The notes under the pieces were generated by a model. The model was not told where the DNA came from. It saw only the letters and a list, made by a program, of their open reading frames with translations, and did no database searches. DNA of 6,007 bases from Flavobacteriaceae bacterium. GTDB taxonomy: Bacteria > Bacteroidota > Bacteroidia > Flavobacteriales > Flavobacteriaceae. Position 1 is the first letter of the stretch. Each line of letters begins with the position of its first letter. The stretch is taken from positions 1-6,007 of the forward strand of contig JAESUF010000076.1 in assembly GCA_016763215.1 (NCBI GenBank), given 5' to 3'. Below are positions 1 through 6,007 of the stretch, piece by piece. The position numbers and the translations under genes were made by a program.

Positions 1-326
1 CGCTTTGAGAAATAAAATGAATCTACTCCAAATCCACCAGTAATGTCAATCAAATTCTTTCCGGAAATTAAATTAGATTTATATTCAGCAGTAAGCTCTG
101 ATGAGGTTTGTTCGATGTTCAGTTTAGGCGGATAATAAATTTCTGTTGTTTGATACCAGTTAGGTAATTTCTTTTCACACTTTTGTTTAGAAACAATTTG
201 ATGTGCTAATTCTTGTATTGTGATACCTTCAAATGGTGACCCTTTTAAAATCAGTTGAGTAATGTTTGATTTCAAGTGCTGATCAATATAATCTTGAACG
301 TCTTGATGTAAAATTCGTTCGTTCAA
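1..326 (-). CDS. THUMP-like class I SAM-dependent methyltransferase, N-terminal part (cut by window edge)
   Basis: The first 108 codons of a gene that continues beyond position 1. The N-terminal ~75 residues (including CEKKLPNW near 50-57 and PPKLNIEQTSSE near 66-77) resemble the region before the Rossmann fold in Bacteroidota methyltransferases of the Porphyromonas PG_1098 type. The SAM-binding motif I follows at about residues 92-107 (LIDITGGFGVDSFYFS). Full-length relatives are roughly 390 residues with a C-terminal THUMP-like domain, which lies outside the window. The substrate is not known to me; THUMP-like architecture hints at RNA, but this is inference. The start is a TTG at 326-324: the frame has no ATG in the visible part, and the in-frame stop of the upstream AI-2E gene lies only two codons before it. 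The 6-nt gap to that gene suggests co-transcription and coupled translation. The family call is confident, the start codon fairly so. Confidence 0.85.
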   Translation of the reverse strand, partial: MNERILHQDVQDYIDQHLKSNITQLILKGSPFEGITIQELAHQIVSKQKCEKKLPNWYQTTEIYYPPKLNIEQTSSELTAEYKSNLISGKNLIDITGGFGVDSFYFSK

Positions 327-332
327 AATCTG

Positions 333-1415
333 TTAAATATCTTTTGTTAGTGATTTTACAATCTTATTATCCGATAAAAATTCTTTCAGAATCACTTTGA
401 GCACGGTGTAAGTTGGTACTGCGATGATCATTCCAATAGGTCCCATTAGTAATCCCCCAATGATAATTACTAGGAAAATTTCTAAAGGGTGCGACTTGGT
501 CGTTTTGGAAAATATAATGGGTTGGCTCGCAAAATTATCTACCAATTGAGCAATGAAGTAACAAATCATAACATAGATGGTTGTTGGTAAAATCTCCGTT
601 TGAAAATCTTGCCCCAAATTACTTGTCATCGATAAAATAATCATTAGGAAGGCTCCAATTAAAGGTCCTACATAGGGAATGATGTTTAGTAAGGCACATA
701 AAAATGCAATAACCACAGCATTGGAGATTCCAAAAACTAATAAAATGATTGTGTAAAGAATGAATAGAATCGTAATCTGTATCACTAAGCCAATAAAGTA
801 TCTTGATAATAAATCATTAATTTTTTCTAGAGAAAAAGAAAATCTTGTTTCTGTTCCGTTTGGTATTACTGTAAGAAGTGCATTTTTAAAAAGCCGACTA
901 TCTTTCATGAAGAAGAAAGAGATAAACAATACGGAAAATAAACCAACACTAAAAGAGCCCAAAGTTCCTATGATAGAGTTTAATACGTTTGGAATTGATT
1001 TTAAACTAGAAAATACATCAGCACTTTGTAATTCGCTTAAAATATCGATGTTTTTTGATTTGAAATAGTCATTGGCTTGAACGATGATATCCTGAATATC
1101 TGACTGTAGCTTATCGGTTTGAAGCAAGGATAAATTTTCTCCTTGTTCAATCACCAAAGGAATAAACATTCCTATAACCCCTAATAAAAGAGCAATAAAC
1201 ACAACCATAGTACTTACTACCGCCAAAGTGTTTGGGAATTTTAATTTTTGTCGTAAGAATAGGATAATAGGTCGTGCTATTAATGCAATGACCGCGGCAA
1301 TAGCAATGTATACTAAAACCGATTCTATCATATACAAGAAAAAGCACAAAAGTGCTACCCCTAAAACAATAGCTAAGGCCCTTAAAATTCCGTTTGAGAT
1401 TGTTCTTACGTCCAT
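333..1415 (-). CDS. AI-2E family transporter (PerM/TqsA-like membrane protein)
   Basis: A 360-residue inner-membrane protein of usual family length. Hydrophobic helices are visible at about residues 10-50 (a pair), 62-88, 150-170, 205-265 (several) and 275-345. A more polar stretch at about 90-145 separates the N-terminal and C-terminal membrane parts, as is typical of this family. The most diagnostic motif is LLNIIPYVGPLIGAF at about residues 243-257, followed by a conserved region near the C-terminus containing GGLLMGPIGMIIAVP. Family members have been linked to export of the autoinducer AI-2 (E. coli TqsA) and to ion/proton exchange in others, so the transported substrate here cannot be inferred. 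The ATG start shares its A with the TAA stop of the upstream repeat-protein gene (TAATG), which indicates translational coupling. The methyltransferase gene follows after 6 nt. Confidence 0.93.
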   Translation of the reverse strand: MDVRTISNGILRALAIVLGVALLCFFLYMIESVLVYIAIAAVIALIARPIILFLRQKLKFPNTLAVVSTMVVFIALLLGVIGMFIPLVIEQGENLSLLQTDKLQSDIQDIIVQANDYFKSKNIDILSELQSADVFSSLKSIPNVLNSIIGTLGSFSVGLFSVLFISFFFMKDSRLFKNALLTVIPNGTETRFSFSLEKINDLLSRYFIGLVIQITILFILYTIILLVFGISNAVVIAFLCALLNIIPYVGPLIGAFLMIILSMTSNLGQDFQTEILPTTIYVMICYFIAQLVDNFASQPIIFSKTTKSHPLEIFLVIIIGGLLMGPIGMIIAVPTYTVLKVILKEFLSDNKIVKSLTKDI

Positions 1416-2667
1416 TAGTTATATCCTTTTACATCTCCCATACTTAGTTTTCCACCATTAGAAAATGTGTGGTTTTTTGGAAGCATGGTTCCCGATTCAG
1501 TTTCAATCCAATCTTCCCATGTAGCTGGTGTCGCTACCATTTTCATGCTAGGGACATACATTTGATAACTTTTTGGAATATAGGTTGAATCTAGTATCCA
1601 TACATATGAATCACCAGGCGTTGTTCCTCCTGTTGTGTATTTTACTTTCAAAGCTTGTTTTCCATCAATCATTTCAATACTTCTGTAGATTCCAGGTTCG
1701 AATAATTTGTGTGGAGCCACCAACCAAAAACTATCATTATTAAATAAATTCCAAGCTCTTTTTACAAGGCTTTCATTATTGTCAATTTGTTTGTCTTTTA
1801 GGTAGGCAATACTTTGTTTTAAATTGTTTGGATGTAATACAACTTTAGCATCGTTCCATGTTACTTCTACAATATGTTTTTCTTTATCCCATTTATAAGC
1901 ACGTCTTCCTCCAAAACTCCAATCGATGTAACGAGTCTTTTTGTAGGCTTCATGTTTGACTGCTTTTAATATTCTGTGCGCTAATGCATCTGCATTGGGA
2001 TTGTATGCTTTTACATCTCCCATATCTAGTTCCATCCCAAATAAAGAAAGCTTATGTGAAGTAGGTAGTTTTATTCCTGATGCAGAAGTAATCATTGTAT
2101 TCCAAGTTGCTGAGACACCACCTATAGGAATAATTTTTGTCCACATTTTATAGGAAGTTGGTACGTAGGTAGAATCTAAAATCCATAAGTACGAATCTCC
2201 AGGAGTAGAACCACCTGTCGTATATTTTATCATCAGAGCATCTTTTCCTTCGTGTGCTACAATACTTCTCACAACACCATGGTCAAAGACCTTGTATGGA
2301 GCCACCAACCAAAAGCTATCATTATTAAAGAAATCTAAGGCTTCTTGTATAAGTTCTGGAGTAGTTCCTTCACTTTTAGAAGCATCATTAAGATTTAAAA
2401 CGACATTGTTTTATCCCAAGAGACTTCTACTAATCCTTCCTGTTTTTTCCATTTGTATTGATGTATACCTCTAAAATTCCACTCTAAAATTTCAGTAGCA
2501 TCAAATGCTTCTTTATTTAGAGCGTTGACCATTTTTGAGGCTAGTTCGTCTGCTTCTTTCCCTTCTGTTCCTTCAGGTAGAGATTCATTGTTTGCAAAAT
2601 AATAAACACCAACAATAACAATTAGTATTAATAGAATACTTCCTAAAACTTTTAATAGCTTCTTCAT
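1415..2667 (-). pseudogene. Membrane-anchored two-repeat protein of unknown function, broken by a one-base frameshift
   Basis: The N-terminal frame (ATG at 2667) runs 90 codons to a TAA at 2397-2395. The adjacent frame continues with the same protein to a TAA at 1417-1415. Adding one base at the A-run read from 2412-2409 joins them into a 417-residue product. The N-terminus (residues 4-24) is a hydrophobic signal or membrane anchor after MKK, with no lipobox cysteine, so the rest probably faces the periplasm. It contains two homologous units of about 190 residues, roughly 39-224 and 226-417. Each has an ADxLA start, an EW/DW-(N/S)F-x-G...YKW segment, a VVL strand, NNDSFWLVAP, KYTTGGxTPGDSYxWILDSTY, and a closing GDVK-x-YN. 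I do not recognise a named family and assign no function. The shift may be a real mutation or a sequencing error in the A-run. The reading frame after the break is well conserved in sense, which favours error or a recent event. A TTG at 2308 could be taken as a start of the second frame, but it falls inside the conserved SFWLVAP motif and is unlikely to be real. Confidence 0.85.
1427..2600 (-). repeat. Imperfect intragenic tandem duplication (two units, period about 582-585 nt)
   Basis: The two halves of the repeat-protein gene align at DNA level. Positions 1713-1748 and 2298-2333 match at 34 of 36 bases with an offset of 585 nt (195 codons). The 14-mer at 1427-1440 recurs at 2009-2022 with an offset of 582 nt. 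At protein level the KYTTGG...STY(I/V)P(K/T)SY block is identical at 22 of 26 residues. The offset changes by whole codons, so the duplication has diverged by in-frame indels. Unit edges are approximate. Confidence 0.85.
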
Positions 2668-2705
2668 TGAGTCTTAAATAATCAAATTCGGAAGCTAATT
2701 TACTA

Positions 2706-3365
2706 TTATTTATTGGCTTTGTAATAATTTATTACATGAGTTGGGATTTCAATTTTATCGGATAACTTTTCATCAGAAATCGGGTATTCAGCTATTTGTT
2801 TTAAAGGTACAATCCCTGCCCAAATATCCAAATCATAATCTTCTGGTTCGTCTTGTACGCCAACATCTCTAATCTTAGCTGAAGCACTGTTAATAGTCAT
2901 TTCTACAACAAGTGTCCTATCCAGCTCTTTTTGGTGCATGGGTCTAATTCCATCCCAACGACCTTTCATCATATGTTCCATGAAACATTTAAGTCCTTCT
3001 TCTTTATCATCGTCATTCTCTAGTTTTTTAACAGAGCCGAACAGTGTTGCTGAACGATAATTCACTGAGTGATGTAATCCAGACCTGGCTAATACCAAGC
3101 CATCTAAATGCATCACAGTCATGCTAATCTCTTTTGTTTTTAAAAGAGAAGTGAGCATTCTATTTGCATTAGATCCATGCAAGTATATTTTGTTATCTAT
3201 TCGCCCATATCCCATTGGAATAGAGATAGGGTTTCCTTCATAGATATAATTTACGAATCCTATAAAACCAGCATCTAAGATCGAGTTGATTTTTTCTACA
3301 TCGTATGTAGCTCTATTTTGACCTCTTTTAATTCTGTTTAAGGATGATTTTTGATATTCCTTCAT
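2706..3365 (-). CDS. Pyridoxamine 5'-phosphate oxidase family flavin-binding protein
   Basis: 219 residues, soluble, with no signal peptide. The sequence fits the split-barrel FMN-binding group (Pyridox_ox_2 / NimA-like, COG3467) rather than genuine PdxH. Key segments are the N-terminal helix and strand around 23-40 (INSILDAGFIGFVNY), PISIPMGYGRIDNKIYLHGSNANRML at about 46-71, and the diagnostic GLVLARSGLHHSVNYRSATLFG at 89-110. A C-terminal part with DIWAGIVPL at about 180-188 follows. Relatives bind FMN and some reduce nitroimidazoles, but the natural substrate is generally unknown. It starts 43 nt after the LysE-type gene, with AAAAG just upstream of the ATG. Its occurrence in a gene cluster led by a divergent MocR regulator matches a widely seen association, so a link to vitamin B6-sensing control is plausible but inferred. 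Confidence 0.9.
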   Translation of the reverse strand: MKEYQKSSLNRIKRGQNRATYDVEKINSILDAGFIGFVNYIYEGNPISIPMGYGRIDNKIYLHGSNANRMLTSLLKTKEISMTVMHLDGLVLARSGLHHSVNYRSATLFGSVKKLENDDDKEEGLKCFMEHMMKGRWDGIRPMHQKELDRTLVVEMTINSASAKIRDVGVQDEPEDYDLDIWAGIVPLKQIAEYPISDEKLSDKIEIPTHVINYYKANK

Positions 3366-3387
3366 TTCTTTTCTATTGTTAAATAAA

Positions 3388-3402
3388 AACAGATGTTCTG
3401 TT
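3388..3402 (-). terminator. Possible weak hairpin terminator after the LysE-type gene
   Basis: Read on the minus strand, six nucleotides after the LysE stop codon, AACAGA-ACA-TCTGTT forms a perfect 6-bp stem with a 3-base loop and is followed at once by a T-rich run (TTTTATTT). The stem has only two G-C pairs, so it may at most attenuate transcription into the flavin-protein gene. Confidence 0.3.
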
Positions 3403-3408
3403 GAATTT

Positions 3409-4041
3409 TTATTTTGCTTTTGTAAATGCCATTTTAATAGCGAGCCCTGTTAAAACGGATGCCATAAACCATTTTTGTATTTTCAGCCAAATAGGCTTTC
3501 TTGTAAACCAACTTGCCATTTTTGCAGCTGATATAACAATCAAAAAATTAATAATAAAGCTGATGATAATTTGTACTGCCCCAAGTTGAAAGCTTTGCCC
3601 TAAAATTGACCCATATTCTGGTTTGATGAATTGAGGAAAAAAAGAAAGGTAAAACACTGCCATTTTTGGATTCAAAATATTGGTCAATAATCCAATATTA
3701 AAAAGCTTAAGAGGTTTGTCTTCTTTTAAATTATGATCAGTGTCAAAAATTTTACTTTTAGAAGTAACTGTAGAGTAAGCCAAGTATAATAGGTATCCTA
3801 CTCCAAGAAACTTAACAACAATAAATGCGTAAGGAATGGCAAAAAAGATCGCTGTTAGCCCGAAACTTACCATTAATATGTGAAATAAGAAACCACACAT
3901 TATCCCAAATAAAGAGATGATTCCTGCTTTTTTTCCTTGAGACAAAGACCTAGATATTAAATAAATCATGTTTGGGCCAGGGGAGAGAACCATAATTAAA
4001 GCGGCTAAAGCAAATAGTATTAAATCGTTAATTGGGATCAT
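3409..4041 (-). CDS. LysE/RhtB family amino-acid exporter
   Basis: A 210-residue inner-membrane protein of exact family size. It has the signature SPGPNMIYLISRSLSQGKKAGI at about residues 20-41, followed by G-rich hydrophobic helices at 42-66 and 70-92. A charged cytoplasmic loop lies at about 94-112, then the second conserved block GLLTNILNPKMAVFYLSFFPQF at 117-138 and two further C-terminal helices (about 150-175 and 188-206). The family exports amino acids or related small metabolites by proton exchange; the substrate cannot be read from sequence. The 91-nt gap before it (4042-4132) is AT-rich, and I see no convincing promoter there, so it may be read through from the GNAT-DinB-DUF1272 genes. 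Exporters of this class often accompany MocR-type regulators, which fits the cluster. Confidence 0.93.
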   Translation of the reverse strand: MIPINDLILFALAALIMVLSPGPNMIYLISRSLSQGKKAGIISLFGIMCGFLFHILMVSFGLTAIFFAIPYAFIVVKFLGVGYLLYLAYSTVTSKSKIFDTDHNLKEDKPLKLFNIGLLTNILNPKMAVFYLSFFPQFIKPEYGSILGQSFQLGAVQIIISFIINFLIVISAAKMASWFTRKPIWLKIQKWFMASVLTGLAIKMAFTKAK

Positions 4042-4132
4042 ACGTTTATTGTATTAGGTGTTTTTTTTATATTCTGAATTATACTTCGGGCTTAGTTTAT
4101 TTTTCTTGCTCTATAAGTTTCGAATTAAAAAC

Positions 4133-4423
4133 TCATCGTTTGTTGGGTTGTGTATTTTTAAATTTCTCTGACAGGTGTTTTGCTTTCTCTAAATTTTTAG
4201 GAGCAAACACTTTTTTTATGGATGCAGGGTATTTCTCAACCATTTTTAATGGTCTAAAGGGTCTTTCAACAAAGTTACCGGCACAAGTAGGACAGACATT
4301 TTTAAAAATAGTGATTGCACAATCTTTGCAATAGGTACATTCAAAACTACAGATCATTGCTTCTGTAGAAGTATTGGGTAAATCTTTACCACAATGTTCA
4401 CAATTGGGTCTAATTTCTAACAT
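4133..4423 (-). CDS. DUF1272 family small cysteine-rich (zinc-ribbon-like) protein
   Basis: 96 residues. The first 58 match the DUF1272 family, which starts MLE-(I/L)-RPNCE and ends near RPFRP. Eight cysteines lie in four close pairs: C8/C11, C25/C29, C32/C35 and C44/C47. This spacing suggests binding of two metal ions, probably zinc, but that is inference. The lysine-rich tail (about 59-96) is an extension beyond the core domain. No biochemical function is known to me for the family. The ATG lies one nucleotide after the DinB stop codon, so the two are almost certainly co-transcribed. DUF1272 genes are often found among small accessory genes such as acetyltransferases and DinB proteins. Confidence 0.9.
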   Translation of the reverse strand: MLEIRPNCEHCGKDLPNTSTEAMICSFECTYCKDCAITIFKNVCPTCAGNFVERPFRPLKMVEKYPASIKKVFAPKNLEKAKHLSEKFKNTQPNKR

Positions 4424-4424
4424 T

Positions 4425-4946
4425 TTATAGGTATCGTTCTTTTAGTACCTCCATGTGCCAGATGTCGTGACCAAGAATAGTGAATGCTGCAGCTCTTGCT
4501 GACATATCACTACCATTTGAGTTTCCAATAAATTGAAGGTCTTCATTAGACAAACTATAAAGTAGGGCAATAGAATTATTCCTGTTTACAATAAATTCAT
4601 TTAGTAGATCATCCAACGATTTTTCATTTGCTCCAGAAGGGTCGATGTAAACATTTTGATCAAACCCAGCGAGCGGAGTCACATCTTTTCTGGCAATTCT
4701 AAAACACCGATACATAAATATCCGTTCTGTATCAATTAGGTGTTGTAACACCTCTTTGATTGTCCATTTTTCAGGCTGATACCTGTATGTTAACTTTTCT
4801 AAAGGAATTGCTTTAAAGAAATTTACGATTTCTTTTTTACCATTTGTAAATCCAGTTCTAAGTTCAGTTTTATCAGATATTTTATCAATATATCTGCTGT
4901 AATAAACATCAAACTCTTCAGGTTTTAATTTTGTCTGTACCATCAT
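4425..4946 (-). CDS. DinB family protein (DinB_2 four-helix-bundle, putative metal-dependent enzyme)
   Basis: 173 residues, the normal size for a single DinB/YfiT-like four-helix bundle. A metal-binding histidine triad is visible: His68 in the motif KWTIKEVLQHLIDTER (59-74), and His160 and His164 in GHDIWHMEVLKERYL at the C-terminus. The family includes thiol-dependent transferases (bacillithiol or mycothiol S-transferases, YfiT-like hydrolases) and many uncharacterised proteins; which reaction applies here is not evident. The start is the ATG at 4946, which shares its A with the GNAT stop (TAATG); a second ATG directly follows and could serve equally. The gene is translationally coupled to the acetyltransferase and followed one nucleotide later by the DUF1272 gene. 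Confidence 0.92.
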   Translation of the reverse strand: MMVQTKLKPEEFDVYYSRYIDKISDKTELRTGFTNGKKEIVNFFKAIPLEKLTYRYQPEKWTIKEVLQHLIDTERIFMYRCFRIARKDVTPLAGFDQNVYIDPSGANEKSLDDLLNEFIVNRNNSIALLYSLSNEDLQFIGNSNGSDMSARAAAFTILGHDIWHMEVLKERYL

Positions 4947-5443
4947 TAATTATTTAAAATACTCATGTTATAAGATGACCAATATGTATCGCCATACCTC
5001 ATATTATCTTTTAGTAAGCCTTCTATTTCAAAACCGCAGTTTTGATAGCACTTGATCGCTTGTGTGTTAAAATCATAAACACCTAAATCCAATCGATGCA
5101 AACTCAATTCAGAAAAACCAATGCGAATTAGCTCTTTCATAATTAAGGTTCCATAACCGTTGTTTCTATGCGTTGTATCTCCAATTAATATTCTACAAAT
5201 TCGAGCACTTTTTCGCCTGTAATCAATTCCCGTTAGTTCTGCATGACCAATAACAGTGTTGCTTTCTTGTTCTACTACTTTGTAGACAAGTCTATCCGTA
5301 GCATCTAGATAGGAATCTAGCTGCTCATAAGTAATTGGAAAATCAAAAATTTGACCACTGAAGATAACGAGTAGTTCTTCTGTATCTATCCAGTTGATTA
5401 ACCTATCGTAATCTGATTTTTCAAATTTTTCTAATTGAATCAT
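4946..5443 (-). CDS. GNAT family N-acetyltransferase (RimJ/RimL-like)
   Basis: 165 residues covering one full GNAT domain. The acetyl-CoA-binding motif A is ICRILIGDTTHRNNGYGTLIM (82-102), with the R93-x-x-G96-x-G98 pyrophosphate-binding signature. A second conserved part, HRLDLGVYDFNTQAIKCYQNCGFEIEGLLKDNMRYGDTYW, follows in the C-terminal third and is characteristic of RimJ/RimL and related small-molecule acetyltransferases. The acceptor (protein N-terminus, polyamine, amino acid or antibiotic) cannot be told. It is the first gene of the leftward cluster. Its ATG lies about 22 nt from a perfect TACTTTTG promoter element, giving a short leader. Its stop overlaps the DinB start by one base. 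Confidence 0.93.
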   Translation of the reverse strand: MIQLEKFEKSDYDRLINWIDTEELLVIFSGQIFDFPITYEQLDSYLDATDRLVYKVVEQESNTVIGHAELTGIDYRRKSARICRILIGDTTHRNNGYGTLIMKELIRIGFSELSLHRLDLGVYDFNTQAIKCYQNCGFEIEGLLKDNMRYGDTYWSSYNMSILNN

Positions 5444-5450
5444 TCACTGT

Positions 5451-5481
5451 TTGTTATTTCTATTCAAAAGTACTAAGTTTA
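5451..5481 (+). promoter_or_regulatory. Candidate promoter for the MocR-type regulator gene
   Basis: TTG at 5451-5453 and TAAGTTTA at 5474-5481 are separated by 20 nt. This resembles the Bacteroidota TTG-N(about 19-21)-TAnnTTTG promoter with one mismatch in the -7 element. The predicted start would fall at about 5487, within the left arm of the inverted repeat that follows, as expected if the regulator represses itself. Confidence 0.4.
5465..5472 (-). promoter_or_regulatory. Bacteroidota-type -7 promoter element for the GNAT-led cluster
   Basis: On the minus strand this reads TACTTTTG, an exact match to the TAnnTTTG -7 consensus of Bacteroidota primary sigma factors. Transcription would start near 5458 and give a leader of about 15 nt before the GNAT ATG. 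No good TTG -33 element is found at the expected distance, which would suit a promoter that needs an activator. Confidence 0.6.
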
Positions 5482-5524
5482 TGGACTGCTATTTTCATCC
5501 AGAATTAAAATAACTAGTAGTCCA
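5482..5524. promoter_or_regulatory. Interrupted inverted repeat in the divergent spacer, candidate MocR operator
   Basis: TGGACT (5482-5487) pairs with AGTCCA (5519-5524), and the inner arm TATTTT (5490-5495) pairs with AAAATA (5507-5512). The two arms differ by a GC versus ACTAGT insert. A further ATCCAG at 5497-5502 repeats the orientation of AGTCCAG at 5519-5525 with a 22-nt shift, about two helical turns. The element lies just upstream of the GNAT -7 box and directly before the regulator ATG. Paired sites spaced in this way are usual for dimeric MocR regulators. Assignment as operator is inference. Confidence 0.45.
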
Positions 5525-5527
5525 GAT

Positions 5528-6007
5528 ATGTTTCCATACAAAACAAGTTTCGAGTTACAAAGAAATCGAAGTACCCCACTGTATTTACAATTAGCAAATC
5601 AGTTTATTCAGTTAATCAAAGAGCAAATATTAGTACCAGAGACAAAGCTGCCAAGCAGCAGAAGTTTAGCAACCCTTTTAGAGGTGCATCGGAAAACAAT
5701 TGTTGCTTGTTACGATGAATTATTATTGCAAGGTTGGGTAGAAAGTATTCCAAAGAAAGGAACCTATATTCATGCAAATTTGCCCATTCTAAAACAACAA
5801 GAATTTCTAGATGATAAAGAACAAAAATCGAATAAAAAAACTAATTTCGATTTTGAGAAAAATGAATTATTAGAACGAAAAACATTGATTAGAGATGAGA
5901 ATTGGACCGTTTTAGATGATGGAACTTCTGATGTTCGTTTGACTCCTTTGGAAGAAATTGCTAGGACATATCGACGGATAACCACAAAGAAAAATAGTAT
6001 AGAAGCA
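5528..6007 (+). CDS. MocR/PdxR-type transcriptional regulator, GntR winged helix plus aminotransferase-like domain (N-terminal 160 residues)
   Basis: The gene is open to the window end; a full protein would be about 480-500 residues. Residues 15-81 form a GntR winged-helix DNA-binding domain: TPLYLQLANQFIQLIKEQIL, then LPSSRSLATLLEVHRKTIVACYDELLLQGWVES, closing with PKKGTYI. A charged linker follows (about 82-125). The DGTSDVRLTPLEEIARTYRR stretch at 131-150 marks the start of the fold-type-I aminotransferase-like domain, which binds pyridoxal 5'-phosphate in this family; the PLP lysine lies beyond the window. Such regulators sense PLP, sometimes with an amino acid, and commonly repress their own gene while activating a divergent one. 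It is divergent from the GNAT-DinB-DUF1272 cluster with an 84-nt spacer. The ATG at 5528 is the first start that gives the family N-terminus. Confidence 0.92.
   Translation, partial: MFPYKTSFELQRNRSTPLYLQLANQFIQLIKEQILVPETKLPSSRSLATLLEVHRKTIVACYDELLLQGWVESIPKKGTYIHANLPILKQQEFLDDKEQKSNKKTNFDFEKNELLERKTLIRDENWTVLDDGTSDVRLTPLEEIARTYRRITTKKNSIEA

Noticed and set aside
760..1068. Plus-strand 102-codon open frame
   Set aside because: It lies antisense within the AI-2E gene and has no recognisable protein features; it is a shadow of that gene.
2395..2412. Programmed -1 ribosomal frameshift site
   Set aside because: The shift is in the right direction, but the site has only four A's, does not fit an X-XXY-YYZ heptamer, and I see no clear downstream stem-loop. 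A lost base is simpler.
2721..2735. Near-perfect palindrome GTAATAA-T-TTATTAC
   Set aside because: It lies inside the C-terminal codons of the flavin protein (VINYY), is pure AT apart from the ends, lacks a T-tract in the right place, and is expected by chance in such AT-rich DNA.
4042..4132. The 91-nt gap before the LysE-type gene as a promoter or terminator region
   Set aside because: No TAnnTTTG element and no stable hairpin was found on the minus strand; only a 5-bp AGTTT/AAACT pairing was seen, which is too weak to call.
5770..5985. Minus-strand 71-codon open frame
   Set aside because: It lies antisense to the linker and aminotransferase-domain start of the MocR-type gene, whose plus-strand frame shows clear family motifs.

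Overview
This AT-rich window looks like a chromosomal segment of a Bacteroidota organism, most likely a member of the Flavobacteriaceae. Three things suggest this. The first gene matches the PG_1098-type methyltransferase common in that phylum. There is a perfect TAnnTTTG -7 promoter element. Genes are tightly packed with few clear Shine-Dalgarno sites. The assignment is from recall of protein families, not from a search.

Layout: eight genes run leftwards on the minus strand. In order of transcription they are a GNAT N-acetyltransferase (5443-4946), a DinB-family protein (4946-4425), a DUF1272 zinc-ribbon-like protein (4423-4133), a LysE/RhtB-type exporter (4041-3409), a pyridoxamine-phosphate-oxidase-like flavin protein (3365-2706), a membrane-anchored protein of two tandem repeats broken by a one-base frameshift (2667-1415), an AI-2E family membrane protein (1415-333) and the start of a THUMP-like SAM methyltransferase (326 to the window edge). 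A ninth gene runs rightwards from 5528 and is cut by the window end. It is a MocR/PdxR-type regulator, a GntR winged helix joined to an aminotransferase-like domain.

The genes appear to form two blocks. Block one is the divergent MocR regulator plus GNAT-DinB-DUF1272 (overlaps or 1-nt gaps), with LysE and the flavin protein following after 91 and 43 nt. This resembles the common pairing of MocR regulators with B6/flavin-type enzymes and small-molecule exporters. The 84-nt divergent spacer holds an interrupted inverted repeat (TGGACT...AGTCCA) and promoter-like elements for both directions, so it is a good candidate control region. Block two is the repeat protein, AI-2E protein and methyltransferase, linked by a TAATG overlap and a 6-nt gap. 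It looks like a separate housekeeping group, although only 38 nt separates it from block one.

No CRISPR array, mobile element, tRNA or rRNA was seen. No clearly new system is evident. The points most worth a second look are the frameshifted duplicated gene and the divergent MocR control region.
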